Assembly: GCA_030740795.1 (NCBI GenBank) | Contig: JASLWO010000057.1 | Coordinates: 1 to 44,735, forward strand | DNA: 44,735 nt | Reading direction: 5' to 3' | DNA from: Acidimicrobiales bacterium | Lineage (GTDB): Bacteria > Actinomycetota > Acidimicrobiia > Acidimicrobiales > UBA8592 | In this document: piece by piece, positions 8,751-18,228 of the stretch | How the letters are laid out: every line of letters starts with the position of its first letter | How positions within the stretch are numbered: the stretch's first letter is position 1 | The notes under the pieces: model-generated | Seen by the model: the letters and a program-made list of their open reading frames with translations, nothing else | Databases searched by the model: none | What the model was told of the DNA's origin: nothing | Translations under genes and position numbers: made by a program

Positions 8751-9608
8751 ATGACTTCTCAAACTCCTGGCAATGTCCCCCCTATTGAAGATTGGAGTCT
8801 TCTCCTTGATGGGAAAGTAGCTGTTGTCACTGGGGGAGGCGGTGGAATAGGGCGTGGAATTAGTACCTTGTTCGCCGAACATGGGGCAATGGTTGAAATA
8901 GCTGAAATTGATGCTGCCCTTGCAAATTCCACCGTTGAGGAAATCACTGCAACGGGGGGGAAAGCCCGTGCCCATGTCGTTGATGTCCGCGACGAAAACG
9001 ACGTCGCTACATTGCAGAAAAATGTTTTGGAAACCCATGGATGCATTGACGTCTTGGTAAATAACGTTGGTGATTACCGGCCATTAGTTCGTTTTCTTGA
9101 TTCGTCTCCTGCTTCTTGGAAGGAAATGTATGACATTAATTTGCATCATGTTTTCCTTGTAACCCACGCTTTTTTGCAATCAATGGTTGATGGTGGAGGT
9201 GGCTCTATTATCAATGTTCATTCTGTTGAAGGAATGCGAGGCTATCCGGGGGATCCAGTTTATGGATCAATGAAAGCAGCTGTGAATCATTTTTCTACAT
9301 GTCTCGCTTCTGGGTTTGGAAGGCGTGGCGTTCGGGTCAATGGTATCGGTGTTGACTTAACGCAAACCTCTCAGGTCGATTACATTTCAGGGTACGAAGA
9401 CGTGGATCATTTGTGGGAAGCTTGGGCTCCTGTTGGCAGGCTTGGCTGGCCCGAAGATCAGGCGAGAGTCGCTCTTTTCCTTGCCAGCGACCTCTCAGCT
9501 TTTGTAACGGGCCACAACATCCCAGTTGATGGGGGGAGCCACGCCGGTGGCGGTTGGTTCTTCTCTCCTGAAACGAAACGTTTTGTGAACCGCCCAAAGA
9601 CTCTTTAG
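8751..9608 (+). CDS. Short-chain dehydrogenase/reductase (SDR)
   Basis: A 285-residue SDR. The glycine motif is unusually Gly-rich (TGGGGGIGRG, about residues 27-36), followed by NNVG near 105 in place of NNAG, a Ser in NVHSVEG and the catalytic YGSMK. The C-terminal PVDGGSH is typical. An N-terminal leader of about 18 residues precedes the Rossmann domain. It follows the amidohydrolase by 15 nt with AAGG upstream of the ATG, so the amidohydrolase-SDR pair probably act on the same metabolite. The stop codon abuts the stop of the convergent SDR gene with no spacer. Confidence 0.92.
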   Translation: MTSQTPGNVPPIEDWSLLLDGKVAVVTGGGGGIGRGISTLFAEHGAMVEIAEIDAALANSTVEEITATGGKARAHVVDVRDENDVATLQKNVLETHGCIDVLVNNVGDYRPLVRFLDSSPASWKEMYDINLHHVFLVTHAFLQSMVDGGGGSIINVHSVEGMRGYPGDPVYGSMKAAVNHFSTCLASGFGRRGVRVNGIGVDLTQTSQVDYISGYEDVDHLWEAWAPVGRLGWPEDQARVALFLASDLSAFVTGHNIPVDGGSHAGGGWFFSPETKRFVNRPKTL

Positions 9609-10379
9609 TTAAGAAGGGGAAGCGATAAGCCCTCCATCTATTTTGAGTACAGCCCCTGTTGTGAATGAACTAGCTTCGCTAGCGAAGTAAAGAGCTGCTC
9701 CGACAACTTCATCTGGCTGCCCTCCCCGACCCAGTGGCAGTGCTTTCAAAGATTGATGTGTGGCTTCTGACCATGCGTCGCTTATATCGGTTAGGAACGG
9801 TCCGGGCATGATGCAATTGACCCGTACTTGAGGTGCATAAGCACGAGAAAATGATTGTGTTAGTGATTGCAAGCCTGCTTTCGCAGCTCCATAGGGAACT
9901 TCGTGGGGACTTGGTTGAGCGGCTGCAACTGAGCTGACATTGATGATTGAACCGTTCCCATCTTTCATCATCTGCTCCCCGAAGATAGCGGAAAGCCTGA
10001 AAGGTCCTCGAAGGTTAACGTTAATAACTTTGTCAAATAATTCTTGTGATACATCTGTCAAGGTCTTGTACAGAGGTGACATTCCAGCATTGTTGACTAG
10101 AACGTCGCATTTCCCGAATTGGTCGTGAACCTTTTCAAATAACGTATTGCATTGGCTCCAGTCCCCTACATGGCATTCCACAGGGAATGCTTCTACTCCC
10201 ATATTTTCAGTGATGTGACTAGCTAATGCTTCGCAGTTCTCTTTTTTCCTGCTTGAAATGACTACATTTGCGCCACATCTTGCATAAGCGAGAGCCATTT
10301 CCTTACCAAGACCTCTGCTCCCACCGGTGATCGTTATTACTTTTCCTTCAAGGTTTGTGAACATTTTTTCTGGATTCAC
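9609..10379 (-). CDS. Short-chain dehydrogenase/reductase (SDR), GTG start
   Basis: A 256-residue classical SDR with cofactor motif TGGSRGLG (about residues 18-25), NNAG near 95, Ser in NVSSVAA and catalytic YGAAK. SSRK after beta-2 points to NADP. The start is GTG at 10379 with GGAG 5 nt upstream; an internal ATG at 10364 is the alternative. The gene lies 8 nt after the stop of the DHDPR-like reductase gene, so it is its operon partner. The family resembles 3-oxoacyl-ACP/gluconate-5-dehydrogenase-like SDRs, but the substrate is not predictable. Confidence 0.92.
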   Translation of the reverse strand: MNPEKMFTNLEGKVITITGGSRGLGKEMALAYARCGANVVISSRKKENCEALASHITENMGVEAFPVECHVGDWSQCNTLFEKVHDQFGKCDVLVNNAGMSPLYKTLTDVSQELFDKVINVNLRGPFRLSAIFGEQMMKDGNGSIINVSSVAAAQPSPHEVPYGAAKAGLQSLTQSFSRAYAPQVRVNCIMPGPFLTDISDAWSEATHQSLKALPLGRGGQPDEVVGAALYFASEASSFTTGAVLKIDGGLIASPS

Positions 10380-10387
10380 GACGGCTC

Positions 10388-11464
10388 CTATCCGATATTT
10401 AGTTGAGCGCCTAAACGTAATGGAGTGACGTTAAGCGGGTGGAGTATTCCTGGGTTAGATTCACAAACAGCAGGAATAGCGTTGACTATTCGGTTCGCCG
10501 CTGTTCCGTTACCTCCCCCGGCCGCTCCTCTTTCACCGTGTTCTTCTCCATGGACAGTGACTTGTAGCGTGGGTTTCCCTGTTATCTGCACTTGATGCGA
10601 CCCTTGGCCGGTGGGTGGGTAAGGCCAGTCAGGTGCGCAGTCATCGTCAATGCGGGTGACGTGTTCCATTACTAACATTTTTTTGCCATTGACGATTCCT
10701 TGAATTTCGAAACGTAACGCTCCAATGGTGCCTTCTTCAAATTCTCCCATTCCATCTACATGTATAGTTTTTTCAAGGGGTCGTTTTTCGACTTCTGTTC
10801 GTATCTCATCAAGTTCTACCCCTAACCCATCTGCGAGTATCCGGATTTCTGGACCCCATACCATTTGTAGAGAAAAATCTAAAACCATTGGTGGGGTTTG
10901 ATCCATCGGCATGCCAAAACCAACTAGGTTTCGTACTGCATCCGGCTGGTCATATAGCGCGTAATTCATGAGTTCTTGCGATCTGATTTCTGTAATATCA
11001 GCACTGACGCCGCTTAGCAGCAGTGGGAGGATGTCACAGGTCCAACCTGGGTCTATTCCTGATGCGAAGATAGATGCATTTCCGGATTCGCATGCTTCAT
11101 TGAAACGATCAGCGAGGTCTTTAGGCATTGATGGGGGGTGATACATCGGGTAGAAACTTGTTGTGACGACGTTTATTCCCTGCCTTAGCAGCGACTCGAC
11201 TTCATCTAGTGATTCCATCGGTCGAAAATCTGCATTAACGGTATAAACAACTGCGTCAATATCTTCAGTTAATGCCTCCTGATGGTTATCGGTTGCTACA
11301 ACTCCCAATGGCGAAATTCCAGCGAGCTCCCCGGCGTCTACCCCGACTTTTTCTGGGTTGCTTACGATCACTCCAGTAAGGTTCAGGTCTTGGTTCGCTG
11401 CTACAGATCGAATTGCTGGACGTCCCACATTCCCGGTTCCCCATACAACTACATTCTTCCCCAT
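10388..11464 (-). CDS. Dihydrodipicolinate reductase-like NAD(P)-dependent oxidoreductase
   Basis: A 358-residue protein with an N-terminal Rossmann motif GTGNVG (about residues 9-14) followed by a DapB-like fold, longer than true DapB (about 250-270). Proteins of this length and pattern (VVVWGTGNVGRPAIRSV, then LTGVIVSNPEKVGVDAGELAG) are frequent in actinobacteria and are related to 2,4-diaminopentanoate dehydrogenase; they are not lysine-pathway enzymes. AGGA precedes the ATG. It is first in an operon with the SDR at 9609 and divergent from a Zn alcohol dehydrogenase. Its real substrate is unknown. Confidence 0.82.
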   Translation of the reverse strand: MGKNVVVWGTGNVGRPAIRSVAANQDLNLTGVIVSNPEKVGVDAGELAGISPLGVVATDNHQEALTEDIDAVVYTVNADFRPMESLDEVESLLRQGINVVTTSFYPMYHPPSMPKDLADRFNEACESGNASIFASGIDPGWTCDILPLLLSGVSADITEIRSQELMNYALYDQPDAVRNLVGFGMPMDQTPPMVLDFSLQMVWGPEIRILADGLGVELDEIRTEVEKRPLEKTIHVDGMGEFEEGTIGALRFEIQGIVNGKKMLVMEHVTRIDDDCAPDWPYPPTGQGSHQVQITGKPTLQVTVHGEEHGERGAAGGGNGTAANRIVNAIPAVCESNPGILHPLNVTPLRLGAQLNIG

Positions 11465-11633
11465 CGTTGTCCTTTCATGTTTTTCCTTCCTTACGTTATG
11501 TGAGAATAGGTTATAGAGCGAACCAGAAACAAAGTCTTCTATTCGTGTTAAGCCAATGTTTTGATTACTGTTAGTAAGAGGAATACATGACCTTCTTGTT
11601 GAGGGAAGAACGTCAGTGAGGAAAGTAGCGAAA

Positions 11634-12725
11634 ATGCAGGGATTGATTCTAGAAGGAACGACGGAAGACAGTATTCGTCTATCTAACGATGTTGAACTTG
11701 TCGGGGATCTAGCTCCTCGACAAGTCCGAGTGGAGGTACATGCCGCTGGTGTATGTGGTTCGGATCTGAGTTGTGTGCATGGGAAATATTACATGCCGAC
11801 ACCATTGATCCCTGGTCATGAAGCGGCGGGGAAAGTCGTCGAAGTTGGATCAGCGGTTACTTATTGTCAAGCAGGGGATCATGTGATCCTGTCTACGTTT
11901 GGCAATTGCGGTCATTGTCCAGAGTGTGAAGATGGCCACCCTGGCAATTGTCGCAATGGCGGCATGGGGGGACTCACCCAGCCATATCGGGAAGGGGACC
12001 AACCGTTATATAATTTCGCCAATATTGGGGCGTTTGTTCAAGAAACTATCGTGAATGAGAACCAATGTATCCCTATTCCAAAAGAGGTGCCTTTAGCATC
12101 AGCTTCTCTTATAGGTTGCGGTGTGATCACGGGAACCGGTGCCGTGTTCAATCGTGCCAAAGTCCAAATTGGAGACACCGTAGTGGTCATCGGGGCAGGT
12201 GGGGTAGGTTTAAATGTTATCCAAGCAGCTCATCTCGTAGGCGCAAGTCAGATAGTGGCGATTGATCGTGTCCCAGAAAAAGAAAATCTGGCGAGAGAGT
12301 TTGGGGCTACAGATTTTATTGTTTCTGATAGTGACGAATTTGATGCAATTGCTGCAGTAAAAGAAATTCTTCCTTTAGGCGCTCATCATTCTTTTGAGGT
12401 CGTTGGACATACCGGTTTGCTTAGTGATGCTATCAACATGACTCGGGCCGGTGGGAATATCTGCGCGGTTGGGGTCCCTGACCTGACAGCTACGGTAACG
12501 TATGGGTTTCAAAGCCTCCACCAAAACAAGCAACTGATGGGCATTCGAGCTGGAGGAGCGAAACCCAGAAAAGATTTTCCAATGCTCGCTGATCTCTATT
12601 TGCGTGGAAAACTTAAACTTGACGAAATGATCTCAAATACAGCAGGGTTAGATGGTATTCAAGGAGCGTTTGATGCCATGAAGACCGGGACTGAAGCAAG
12701 AACTGTTCTTCTCCCCCATGGTTAA
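11634..12725 (+). CDS. Zinc-binding alcohol dehydrogenase (MDR family)
   Basis: A 363-residue medium-chain dehydrogenase/reductase. Catalytic zinc ligands are Cys41 (GVCGSD) and His62 with Glu63 (PGHEAAG); the structural zinc site is intact with Cys 92, 95, 98 and 106 (CGHCPECEDGHPGNC). The nucleotide motif is GAGGVG. It oxidises alcohols or reduces aldehydes/ketones with NAD(P). The frame is open from a GTG at 11616, but the ATG at 11634 has AGGAAAG upstream and gives the usual MQGLILEG-type start, so I chose it. The D-aminoacylase-like gene follows 30 nt later on the same strand. Confidence 0.92.
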   Translation: MQGLILEGTTEDSIRLSNDVELVGDLAPRQVRVEVHAAGVCGSDLSCVHGKYYMPTPLIPGHEAAGKVVEVGSAVTYCQAGDHVILSTFGNCGHCPECEDGHPGNCRNGGMGGLTQPYREGDQPLYNFANIGAFVQETIVNENQCIPIPKEVPLASASLIGCGVITGTGAVFNRAKVQIGDTVVVIGAGGVGLNVIQAAHLVGASQIVAIDRVPEKENLAREFGATDFIVSDSDEFDAIAAVKEILPLGAHHSFEVVGHTGLLSDAINMTRAGGNICAVGVPDLTATVTYGFQSLHQNKQLMGIRAGGAKPRKDFPMLADLYLRGKLKLDEMISNTAGLDGIQGAFDAMKTGTEARTVLLPHG

Positions 12726-12755
12726 TTACTGACGTAAAAAAGGTAAAGTTTTATT

Positions 12756-14489
12756 ATGTTCGACTATCTCATTAAAGGTGGGCTCATCGTAGATGGAACC
12801 GGGAGTGACGCGTTCCATGCAGATATCGCCATTAAAGACGATCGTATAGTCGAGATAGGAGAAATCGAAAGCGACTCTCGGGAAACCATTGACGCTACTG
12901 GACTCGTTGTCTCCCCCGGTTTCGTGGACCCTCACACTCATTATGATGCTCAAATCTTCTGGGACCCTCGAGCTACCCCATCAAATCTTCATGGCGTTAC
13001 TAGCGCCATTATGGGCAATTGTGGATTTACGTTAGCTCCGGTCAACACCGAAGAGGACGCTGATTACCTTCGCCGCATGATGGTAAAGGTAGAGGGGATG
13101 CCTTTAGAAGCTTTAGAAACCGGTGTGAGTTGGGATTGGAACAGTTACGGGGAATACCTTTCAAAGCTGGAAGGAAACATTGGTTTAAATATTGCGACAA
13201 TGGTCGGACACTGCGCTCTTCGTTTAGCGGTAATGGGATCTGACGCTACTGAAAAAATCGCTTCCCCTGAACAGGTAGAAGAAATGAAAACTCTACTCTC
13301 TCAATGTATTGAAGAAGGTGGATTGGGATTTTCAACAACGCGGGCTTTTACCCATAACGACGGGAATGGAAATCCGGTACCTTCACGCGTTGCTTCTGAA
13401 GAAGAACTTCTCAGTTTGTGTGAAGTTGTCTCAGAGTTTGAAGGAACAACATTGGAGTGGGCTAGTGACGGGTGCCTCAACGGATTTACCGATGATGAAG
13501 TTGAACTCATGGCAAACATGTCTCTTATTGGACGGCGCCCGTTGAATTGGAATGTTTTAACAGTTGATTCAGCCCGCCCAGATGATTACAAAAACCAGTT
13601 GAAAGCTCTAGATACTTGCACAGAGAAGGGGGCCAGAGTCGTTGCCCTGACTATGCCTGTACTGGTTGGAATGAACATGAGTTTCCTTACCTACTGTGGG
13701 TTGAATATGATGCCAGATTGGGGCCCGATTCTTGGTCTCCCAGTTGAAGAGAGAATAGAGAAGTTAAGCGACCCGGATGTGCGTCGATTTATGGAAGAAC
13801 GAGCAGCTTCTCCGGATGCAGGAGTGTTTAGCCGACTCACTGGCTGGGGTCGATATATTATTGGCGATACCTATTCAGAAGAAAATGAAGGGCTGAAAGG
13901 AAGAGCTGTTGGGGACATTGCCAGAGAACGAGGGGTCCGTGATTTCTATTGCCTATTGGACATAGTCCTCGCAGATGATTTAAGAACTGTTCTGTGGCCT
14001 GCTCCAACCGATGACGATCCAGCTAGCTGGCATATGCGCACTGAAGCTTGGAGGCACCCCGATGTGATGATCGGTGGTTCAGACGCAGGCGCCCATTTGG
14101 ATCGAATGTCTGGAGCCCCATATACAACAAGTTGGCTGCATGATTGTCTACATGGGAAATCTTTAACCACTCTTGAAGAAACGATCCATCACATTACGCA
14201 AGTGCCCGCTGAACTTTTCGGTTTACGTGACCGGGGGATTCTTCGCGAAGGCTGGTTTGCTGACATTGTCGTCTTTGACCCAGAAACAGTTAATGCTGGA
14301 GAGGTAGTTCTTGTGAATGACCTCCCCGGAGGAACAGGGCGCCTCTACGCAGATGCGCATGGAGTACATAGAGTTTTCGTTAATGGAGTGATCACAGTAG
14401 TAGATAGTCAGTCAACGGATAATCTCCCTGGAACTGTCTTAAAAAGTGGTCAAGATACTTACACGGTTAAAATTCCAGCTGACGCGTAA
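12756..14489 (+). CDS. N-acyl-D-amino-acid deacylase-like amidohydrolase
   Basis: A 577-residue member of the D-aminoacylase branch of the amidohydrolase superfamily. The metal motif HTH is at residues 60-62 in PGFVDPHTHYDAQ, Cys89 lies in GNCGF (the metal-bridging Cys of D-aminoacylases), and the Asp of the last strand is in GGSDAGAHLDR near residue 445. It is longer than characterised D-aminoacylases (about 480). Close relatives in actinobacteria sit in catabolic gene sets, so the real substrate may be a cyclic or linear amide other than an N-acyl-D-amino acid. AAGGTAAAG precedes the ATG. It is probably co-transcribed with the alcohol dehydrogenase and ends before a clear terminator hairpin. 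Confidence 0.85.
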   Translation: MFDYLIKGGLIVDGTGSDAFHADIAIKDDRIVEIGEIESDSRETIDATGLVVSPGFVDPHTHYDAQIFWDPRATPSNLHGVTSAIMGNCGFTLAPVNTEEDADYLRRMMVKVEGMPLEALETGVSWDWNSYGEYLSKLEGNIGLNIATMVGHCALRLAVMGSDATEKIASPEQVEEMKTLLSQCIEEGGLGFSTTRAFTHNDGNGNPVPSRVASEEELLSLCEVVSEFEGTTLEWASDGCLNGFTDDEVELMANMSLIGRRPLNWNVLTVDSARPDDYKNQLKALDTCTEKGARVVALTMPVLVGMNMSFLTYCGLNMMPDWGPILGLPVEERIEKLSDPDVRRFMEERAASPDAGVFSRLTGWGRYIIGDTYSEENEGLKGRAVGDIARERGVRDFYCLLDIVLADDLRTVLWPAPTDDDPASWHMRTEAWRHPDVMIGGSDAGAHLDRMSGAPYTTSWLHDCLHGKSLTTLEETIHHITQVPAELFGLRDRGILREGWFADIVVFDPETVNAGEVVLVNDLPGGTGRLYADAHGVHRVFVNGVITVVDSQSTDNLPGTVLKSGQDTYTVKIPADA

Positions 14490-14622
14490 CCTAAAGGTTC
14501 CAGCTTTGGTTGTGAATCTATTTTCTTATCTCACAGTGTGGGATGGGTTGTAGCGATTCTGTATGAGTGAGCGTAAACTTCATACTTACAATGTGCAGCT
14601 TCAACTTTGTATGTTGTAACCG
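14490..14622. other. Gene-free spacer with an inverted repeat
   Basis: This is the first part of the longest gene-free stretch in the window (14490-14746). No open frame with a ribosome-binding site is present. Inverted arms TTACAA (14586-14591) and TTGTAA (14614-14619) flank 22 nt just ahead of the terminator. I see no tRNA fold and no recognised riboswitch. Confidence 0.4.
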
Positions 14623-14657
14623 AAAACCCTCGCCGTACCACTTCGTGCGAGGGTTTT
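14623..14657 (+). terminator. Intrinsic terminator-like hairpin
   Basis: A perfect 11-bp stem (14623-14633 with 14647-14657, arms AAAACCCTCGC and GCGAGGGTTTT) with a 13-nt loop, followed by CACTTTTGT. The T-rich 3' side and A-rich 5' side fit a rho-independent terminator that could work in both directions. It separates the alcohol dehydrogenase/deacylase unit from the following SDR gene. Confidence 0.65.
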
Positions 14658-14746
14658 CACTTTTGTACCATCTTGTCGTAAAAAGATTCGTTAAATTGAC
14701 TCCATAGCATGACGCTGTAAGTTCGGAGTAATAATTGGGGGTTCAA

Positions 14747-15517
14747 ATGCGTTTTGAAGGTAAAAATGTCATAGTAACGGGGGCAAATGGTGGTTTCGGC
14801 CGTGCAGCAGCTCTCCGTTTCAGTAGTGAAGGTGCGAACGTCGCTTGTGTGGACCTTTCTAAAGCTGACTTATCAGACTTGATAGATGAAATTGAGGAAA
14901 CCGGGGGTACTGCAATAGCGGTAGCCTCAGACGTCACTCAAAATAGTGAGGTAGAAAATTACGTCAACGAAACAGTTACACAATTTGGTGGAATTGATGT
15001 GTTATTCAACAATGCTGGAATTGAGGGTGTGATTTCCCCTCTTGAAAGTTACGACGAAGAAATGTTCGACAAAGTGATACAAGTCAACGTAAAGGGCGTA
15101 TGGCTAGGCATGCGCCACTCTGCTGATGCCATGCGGCGAACAGGGGGCGGTGTGATTATCAATACCGCTTCGGGAGCAGGTCTTATGGCAACGCCAACCA
15201 TGGTGGCGTACGGCGCTAGTAAACACGCTGTTATTGGAATGACCAAAACAGCGTCAATTGAATTAGCTCCTGCAGGGATAAGAGTTAATGCTGTCTGCCC
15301 GGGGGTAATAAACACACGAATGATGCGATCAATTGAAGAACAAACTATCCCTGAGAATCCAGAAGAATATGTTAAAGCTGTGAGTGAAAGAACACCTTTG
15401 GGCCGTTATGGAGAACCTGAAGAAATAGCTGGCCTTGTCGCATTTTTAGCTTCGGATGAAGCTGCCTATATAACAGGAGCTTCTTATGTGATCGATGGTG
15501 GTCTCGTAAACGCATAA
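14747..15517 (+). CDS. Short-chain dehydrogenase/reductase (SDR)
   Basis: A 256-residue classical SDR: cofactor motif TGANGGFG (about residues 11-18), NNAG near 88, Ser in NTASGAG, catalytic YGASK, and C-terminal VIDGG. Asp after beta-2 (CVDLS) favours NAD. A TTG at 14735 is in frame, but the ATG at 14747 has GGGGG 5 nt upstream and begins directly at the conserved core, so I chose it. It sits between the terminator hairpin and the DoxX-like gene, with which it may be co-transcribed across 80 nt. Substrate unknown. Confidence 0.92.
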   Translation: MRFEGKNVIVTGANGGFGRAAALRFSSEGANVACVDLSKADLSDLIDEIEETGGTAIAVASDVTQNSEVENYVNETVTQFGGIDVLFNNAGIEGVISPLESYDEEMFDKVIQVNVKGVWLGMRHSADAMRRTGGGVIINTASGAGLMATPTMVAYGASKHAVIGMTKTASIELAPAGIRVNAVCPGVINTRMMRSIEEQTIPENPEEYVKAVSERTPLGRYGEPEEIAGLVAFLASDEAAYITGASYVIDGGLVNA

Positions 15518-15597
15518 GCCTGCTATAACAAAATAATGGATTCCCACAACGCAGATACAAGCAATGCTTCTAAACGGGTAGCGCCATCTTTGTGACA

Positions 15598-16044
15598 ATG
15601 AAGAACTTATTACGGGCAACCAAGATCACAAGATTTGATATTGAAGCTTTTCTTATCGGCGCTGCGTTTATTTGGGTGGGAATATACCATTTTTTGAATC
15701 AAGGATTTTTTGAAGCAATCGTTCCAACCTGGTTCCCTTATCCAAAATTAGCGAACCTAACTTCTGGTGTAACTGAAATTATCCTAGGGGCGGGATTAAT
15801 GATCAGGAAGTACAGGCGTTTTGCTTCGTGGGGCCTACTCATACTTCTAGCTTTGGTTTATCCAGCCAATATCGACATGTTCATCAACGACGTTGATACC
15901 GCTACCAATGCGGCAGGGGTTACAGAACGGATTGTTGACGCCGATGGTGTAAGGGTGCGGAATTTCATACGCCTTCCTTTTCAACTTCTATTCGCTTGGC
16001 TTGTGTGGCGTCATACAAAAGTACAACCTCCCAAAGTCGAATAG
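15598..16044 (+). CDS. DoxX-like small membrane protein
   Basis: A protein of about 148 residues with four hydrophobic segments (about residues 18-35, 50-70, 76-96 and 126-142). The order GAAFIWVGIYHF, a short loop with WFPYPKLANLTSGVTEI, then LILLALVYPANIDMF fits the DoxX/DoxD-like membrane family, whose role is poorly defined (linked to redox stress and thiosulfate-quinone chemistry in other organisms). GTG at 15592 is also in frame; the ATG at 15598 is my choice, though neither has a clear ribosome-binding site. The convergent thioesterase-like gene ends 4 nt away. Confidence 0.75.
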   Translation: MKNLLRATKITRFDIEAFLIGAAFIWVGIYHFLNQGFFEAIVPTWFPYPKLANLTSGVTEIILGAGLMIRKYRRFASWGLLILLALVYPANIDMFINDVDTATNAAGVTERIVDADGVRVRNFIRLPFQLLFAWLVWRHTKVQPPKVE

Positions 16045-16048
16045 TTTC

Positions 16049-16849
16049 TTAACAGGGTTCAACCTGGGCTAAGAACACGCAAGAAATATTGTCATGTCCT
16101 TCGTCATTAAGAGTTACTTGAATGAATCCTCGTTCGGGAGGCCCTATCCAGGTCGCTGAAGTCGTCAAAGGCCCCGACCTTCCTCCTATAAGATATCTGG
16201 CATCAAGTCCGGTGATGACACATGGCTTTCCTAATTGATTTTCAGCAAAGACTTGCGCGCTTAGTTCCCCAATTAACGTCATTATGGCCCCTTGAACAAA
16301 ACCTCCGGGTCTTCGAACAGCTTCTTGGGGAATCATTGATACGCGACCAGTAGAAGCATCTTCAATAGTTATTCCTGCTAAATCTTCAATTGATTGTTCT
16401 AATGGGATGACTTCCATTCGCCCCATTTGGTCTCGGACTTTGCCAACATCTGGTTTGGTTTCCCCTTCTCGGAGTGGAGTTCTTATAAAAGTAATATGAG
16501 CATGCCCAACTTGAACATTTTGTTCATTCACATATTCGAGTTCTTCAATAAGAAGCCGTTTCCCATGCCGAAGTACTGTGCTTCTCGCTTCAATAGTTTT
16601 TGATGGAACAATTTCGCCTCTCCGAAATGAGAAATCAGTGGTGAACGTCCAATCGTCTATAGATGATTCCAGCCGCATTCCAACTACCGTGTCAGCGAGC
16701 AGCATGAGTGGCGCCACTCGAATGATCCCATTTGAGGAAAGGTATTCATTTACCTGTACTTGACCCTTGGAACGGTCTGTCAGATCTGGCCTTGCTCCCA
16801 TTCGTGCCATAACACTAAGGAACTCTGTTGGAAATTTCGCTTCACCCAT
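16049..16849 (-). CDS. Double hot-dog thioesterase-like protein (PaaI-like)
   Basis: A 266-residue protein with two hot-dog-like halves (about residues 35-125 and 175-262). The second half has GGFVQGAIMTLIGELSAQ, resembling the PaaI 'HGG...ADxA' helix with the usual His/Gly/Gly and Asp replaced, and each half ends with strands typical of the fold. Members hydrolyse acyl-CoA thioesters, but the missing acidic catalytic residue makes a binding or dehydratase role possible. It lies 33 nt downstream of the P450 gene on the same strand, which suggests a shared substrate. No strong ribosome-binding site is visible. Confidence 0.65.
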   Translation of the reverse strand: MGEAKFPTEFLSVMARMGARPDLTDRSKGQVQVNEYLSSNGIIRVAPLMLLADTVVGMRLESSIDDWTFTTDFSFRRGEIVPSKTIEARSTVLRHGKRLLIEELEYVNEQNVQVGHAHITFIRTPLREGETKPDVGKVRDQMGRMEVIPLEQSIEDLAGITIEDASTGRVSMIPQEAVRRPGGFVQGAIMTLIGELSAQVFAENQLGKPCVITGLDARYLIGGRSGPLTTSATWIGPPERGFIQVTLNDEGHDNISCVFLAQVEPC

Positions 16850-16882
16850 GAGGATTTCACGCCTTTGCTTAATTAGTCGTGT

Positions 16883-18130
16883 TTATCTTTCATATGGAGG
16901 GGGGTTAACTTTAGGTCCCGGAGTCCAGCTGACTGGCAGATGCTTAATCCCTCCAATGAAATTCGACCTGAGCCTTGCAGGTTCTCCTTCCATACGCATA
17001 TCTGGCATCCGCGTAGCTATTTCTTTGAAAATAAGTCGAAGCTCTGCTTTGGCAAGGTTAGCTCCAAGACAATAATGGGCTCCTCCTCCTCCAAAAGCGA
17101 TATGGTCATTTGGGGTACGCGTAATGTCAAACTTAAACGGGTCATTGAATACTTCTTCATCACGATTCGCTGAAATGTACCACATCACGACTCGGCTTCC
17201 TTCTTCAATTTCTTGTCCAAGTATTTCGGTTGGGGCTGTAGTTGTTCGTCGAAAGTGAAGCACGGGGGTTGCCCAACGGATAATTTCATCTACGGCTGTA
17301 TCAATATGGGCTTCAACATCTGATTGGAGTAAAGCAAACTGGTCAGGGTTCGTTAAGAATGCGTGCATGCCATGTGCCGTTGCGTTTCGGGTTGTTTCGT
17401 TTCCGGCAACTGATAGCAACAACATAAACACATCGATTTCAAGTTCGGTTAACCGATCCCCATCGATTTCTGCATTTATAAGTTTTGTAATTATGTCATC
17501 TTGTGGATCTATTCCGCGAGCAGCAGCAAGTTCATGGGCGTAGGCATATAGCTCCATCGCAGCTACACGCGGGTCTCCTACATATTCCGGATCATCGGTT
17601 CCTATAAGTTCATTTGACCATTTAAAAAGCAGGTGGCGGTCTTCTTGAGGGACTCCCATTATTTCAGCGATGGCCTGTAAGGGAAGTTCTGCTGCTATAT
17701 CTTCCACAAAATCAGCTTCACCTTTGCCGATGACATTGTCCACGATAAGGGTCGCTCTGTGTGCGAGAAATTGTTCCAATAAATGGATCATACGCGGTGT
17801 GAAACCTTTGCTTATCAACCTTCTGTGACGGGTGTGTTTAGGAGGGTCGGTATAGAGGATATTTAACCCTCGTTGATCAACAAAATCCCCTTTTTCCATT
17901 GCTTCGCCGGGATTGAAAATACTTATCCCTCCAATTTCGCTTGAATAGAGATCGTTGTCACGATTAACCATTCTGACATCTGCATGTTTCACGACGTTCC
18001 AGAAACCACCACCGTCGGGATCTTTATGCCAGTACAACGGGGCCTCTTCGCGTAGAGTTTTTAACATCGCATGATGTTCCATTCGAACGAATCGATCAGC
18101 GTCAAGTAGATCAATCTCTTCGAGGTTCAT
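16883..18130 (-). CDS. Cytochrome P450
   Basis: A 415-residue soluble bacterial P450. I-helix oxygen-activation motif AGNETT at residues 242-247 (Thr246), K-helix ExxR at Glu282-Arg285 (EIIR), and heme-binding FGGGGAHYCLG at 346-356 with axial Cys354. The segment TDPPKHTRHRRLISKGFTPR and the heme loop resemble actinobacterial CYP125/CYP142-like steroid- or lipid-oxidising groups; that link is an inference. AAGGAG lies 5 nt before the ATG. No ferredoxin or ferredoxin reductase is in the window, so its redox partner is elsewhere. It is divergent from an amidohydrolase across a 161-nt region that holds two palindromes. Confidence 0.95.
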   Translation of the reverse strand: MNLEEIDLLDADRFVRMEHHAMLKTLREEAPLYWHKDPDGGGFWNVVKHADVRMVNRDNDLYSSEIGGISIFNPGEAMEKGDFVDQRGLNILYTDPPKHTRHRRLISKGFTPRMIHLLEQFLAHRATLIVDNVIGKGEADFVEDIAAELPLQAIAEIMGVPQEDRHLLFKWSNELIGTDDPEYVGDPRVAAMELYAYAHELAAARGIDPQDDIITKLINAEIDGDRLTELEIDVFMLLLSVAGNETTRNATAHGMHAFLTNPDQFALLQSDVEAHIDTAVDEIIRWATPVLHFRRTTTAPTEILGQEIEEGSRVVMWYISANRDEEVFNDPFKFDITRTPNDHIAFGGGGAHYCLGANLAKAELRLIFKEIATRMPDMRMEGEPARLRSNFIGGIKHLPVSWTPGPKVNPPPYER

Positions 18131-18228
18131 GTAGCTCCTTCTATTTACATCTTACGTCAAAAACAGGGGATGTTCCCGAACTAACTTGGTGTTTAAGACT
18201 AAGAGAATTTCTTTTTCGTTTACTCGGT

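Noticed and set aside
14490-14620. Possible CRP-like site TGTGA...TCACA in the spacer before the terminator
   Set aside because: The spacing between half-sites is about 15 nt instead of 6.
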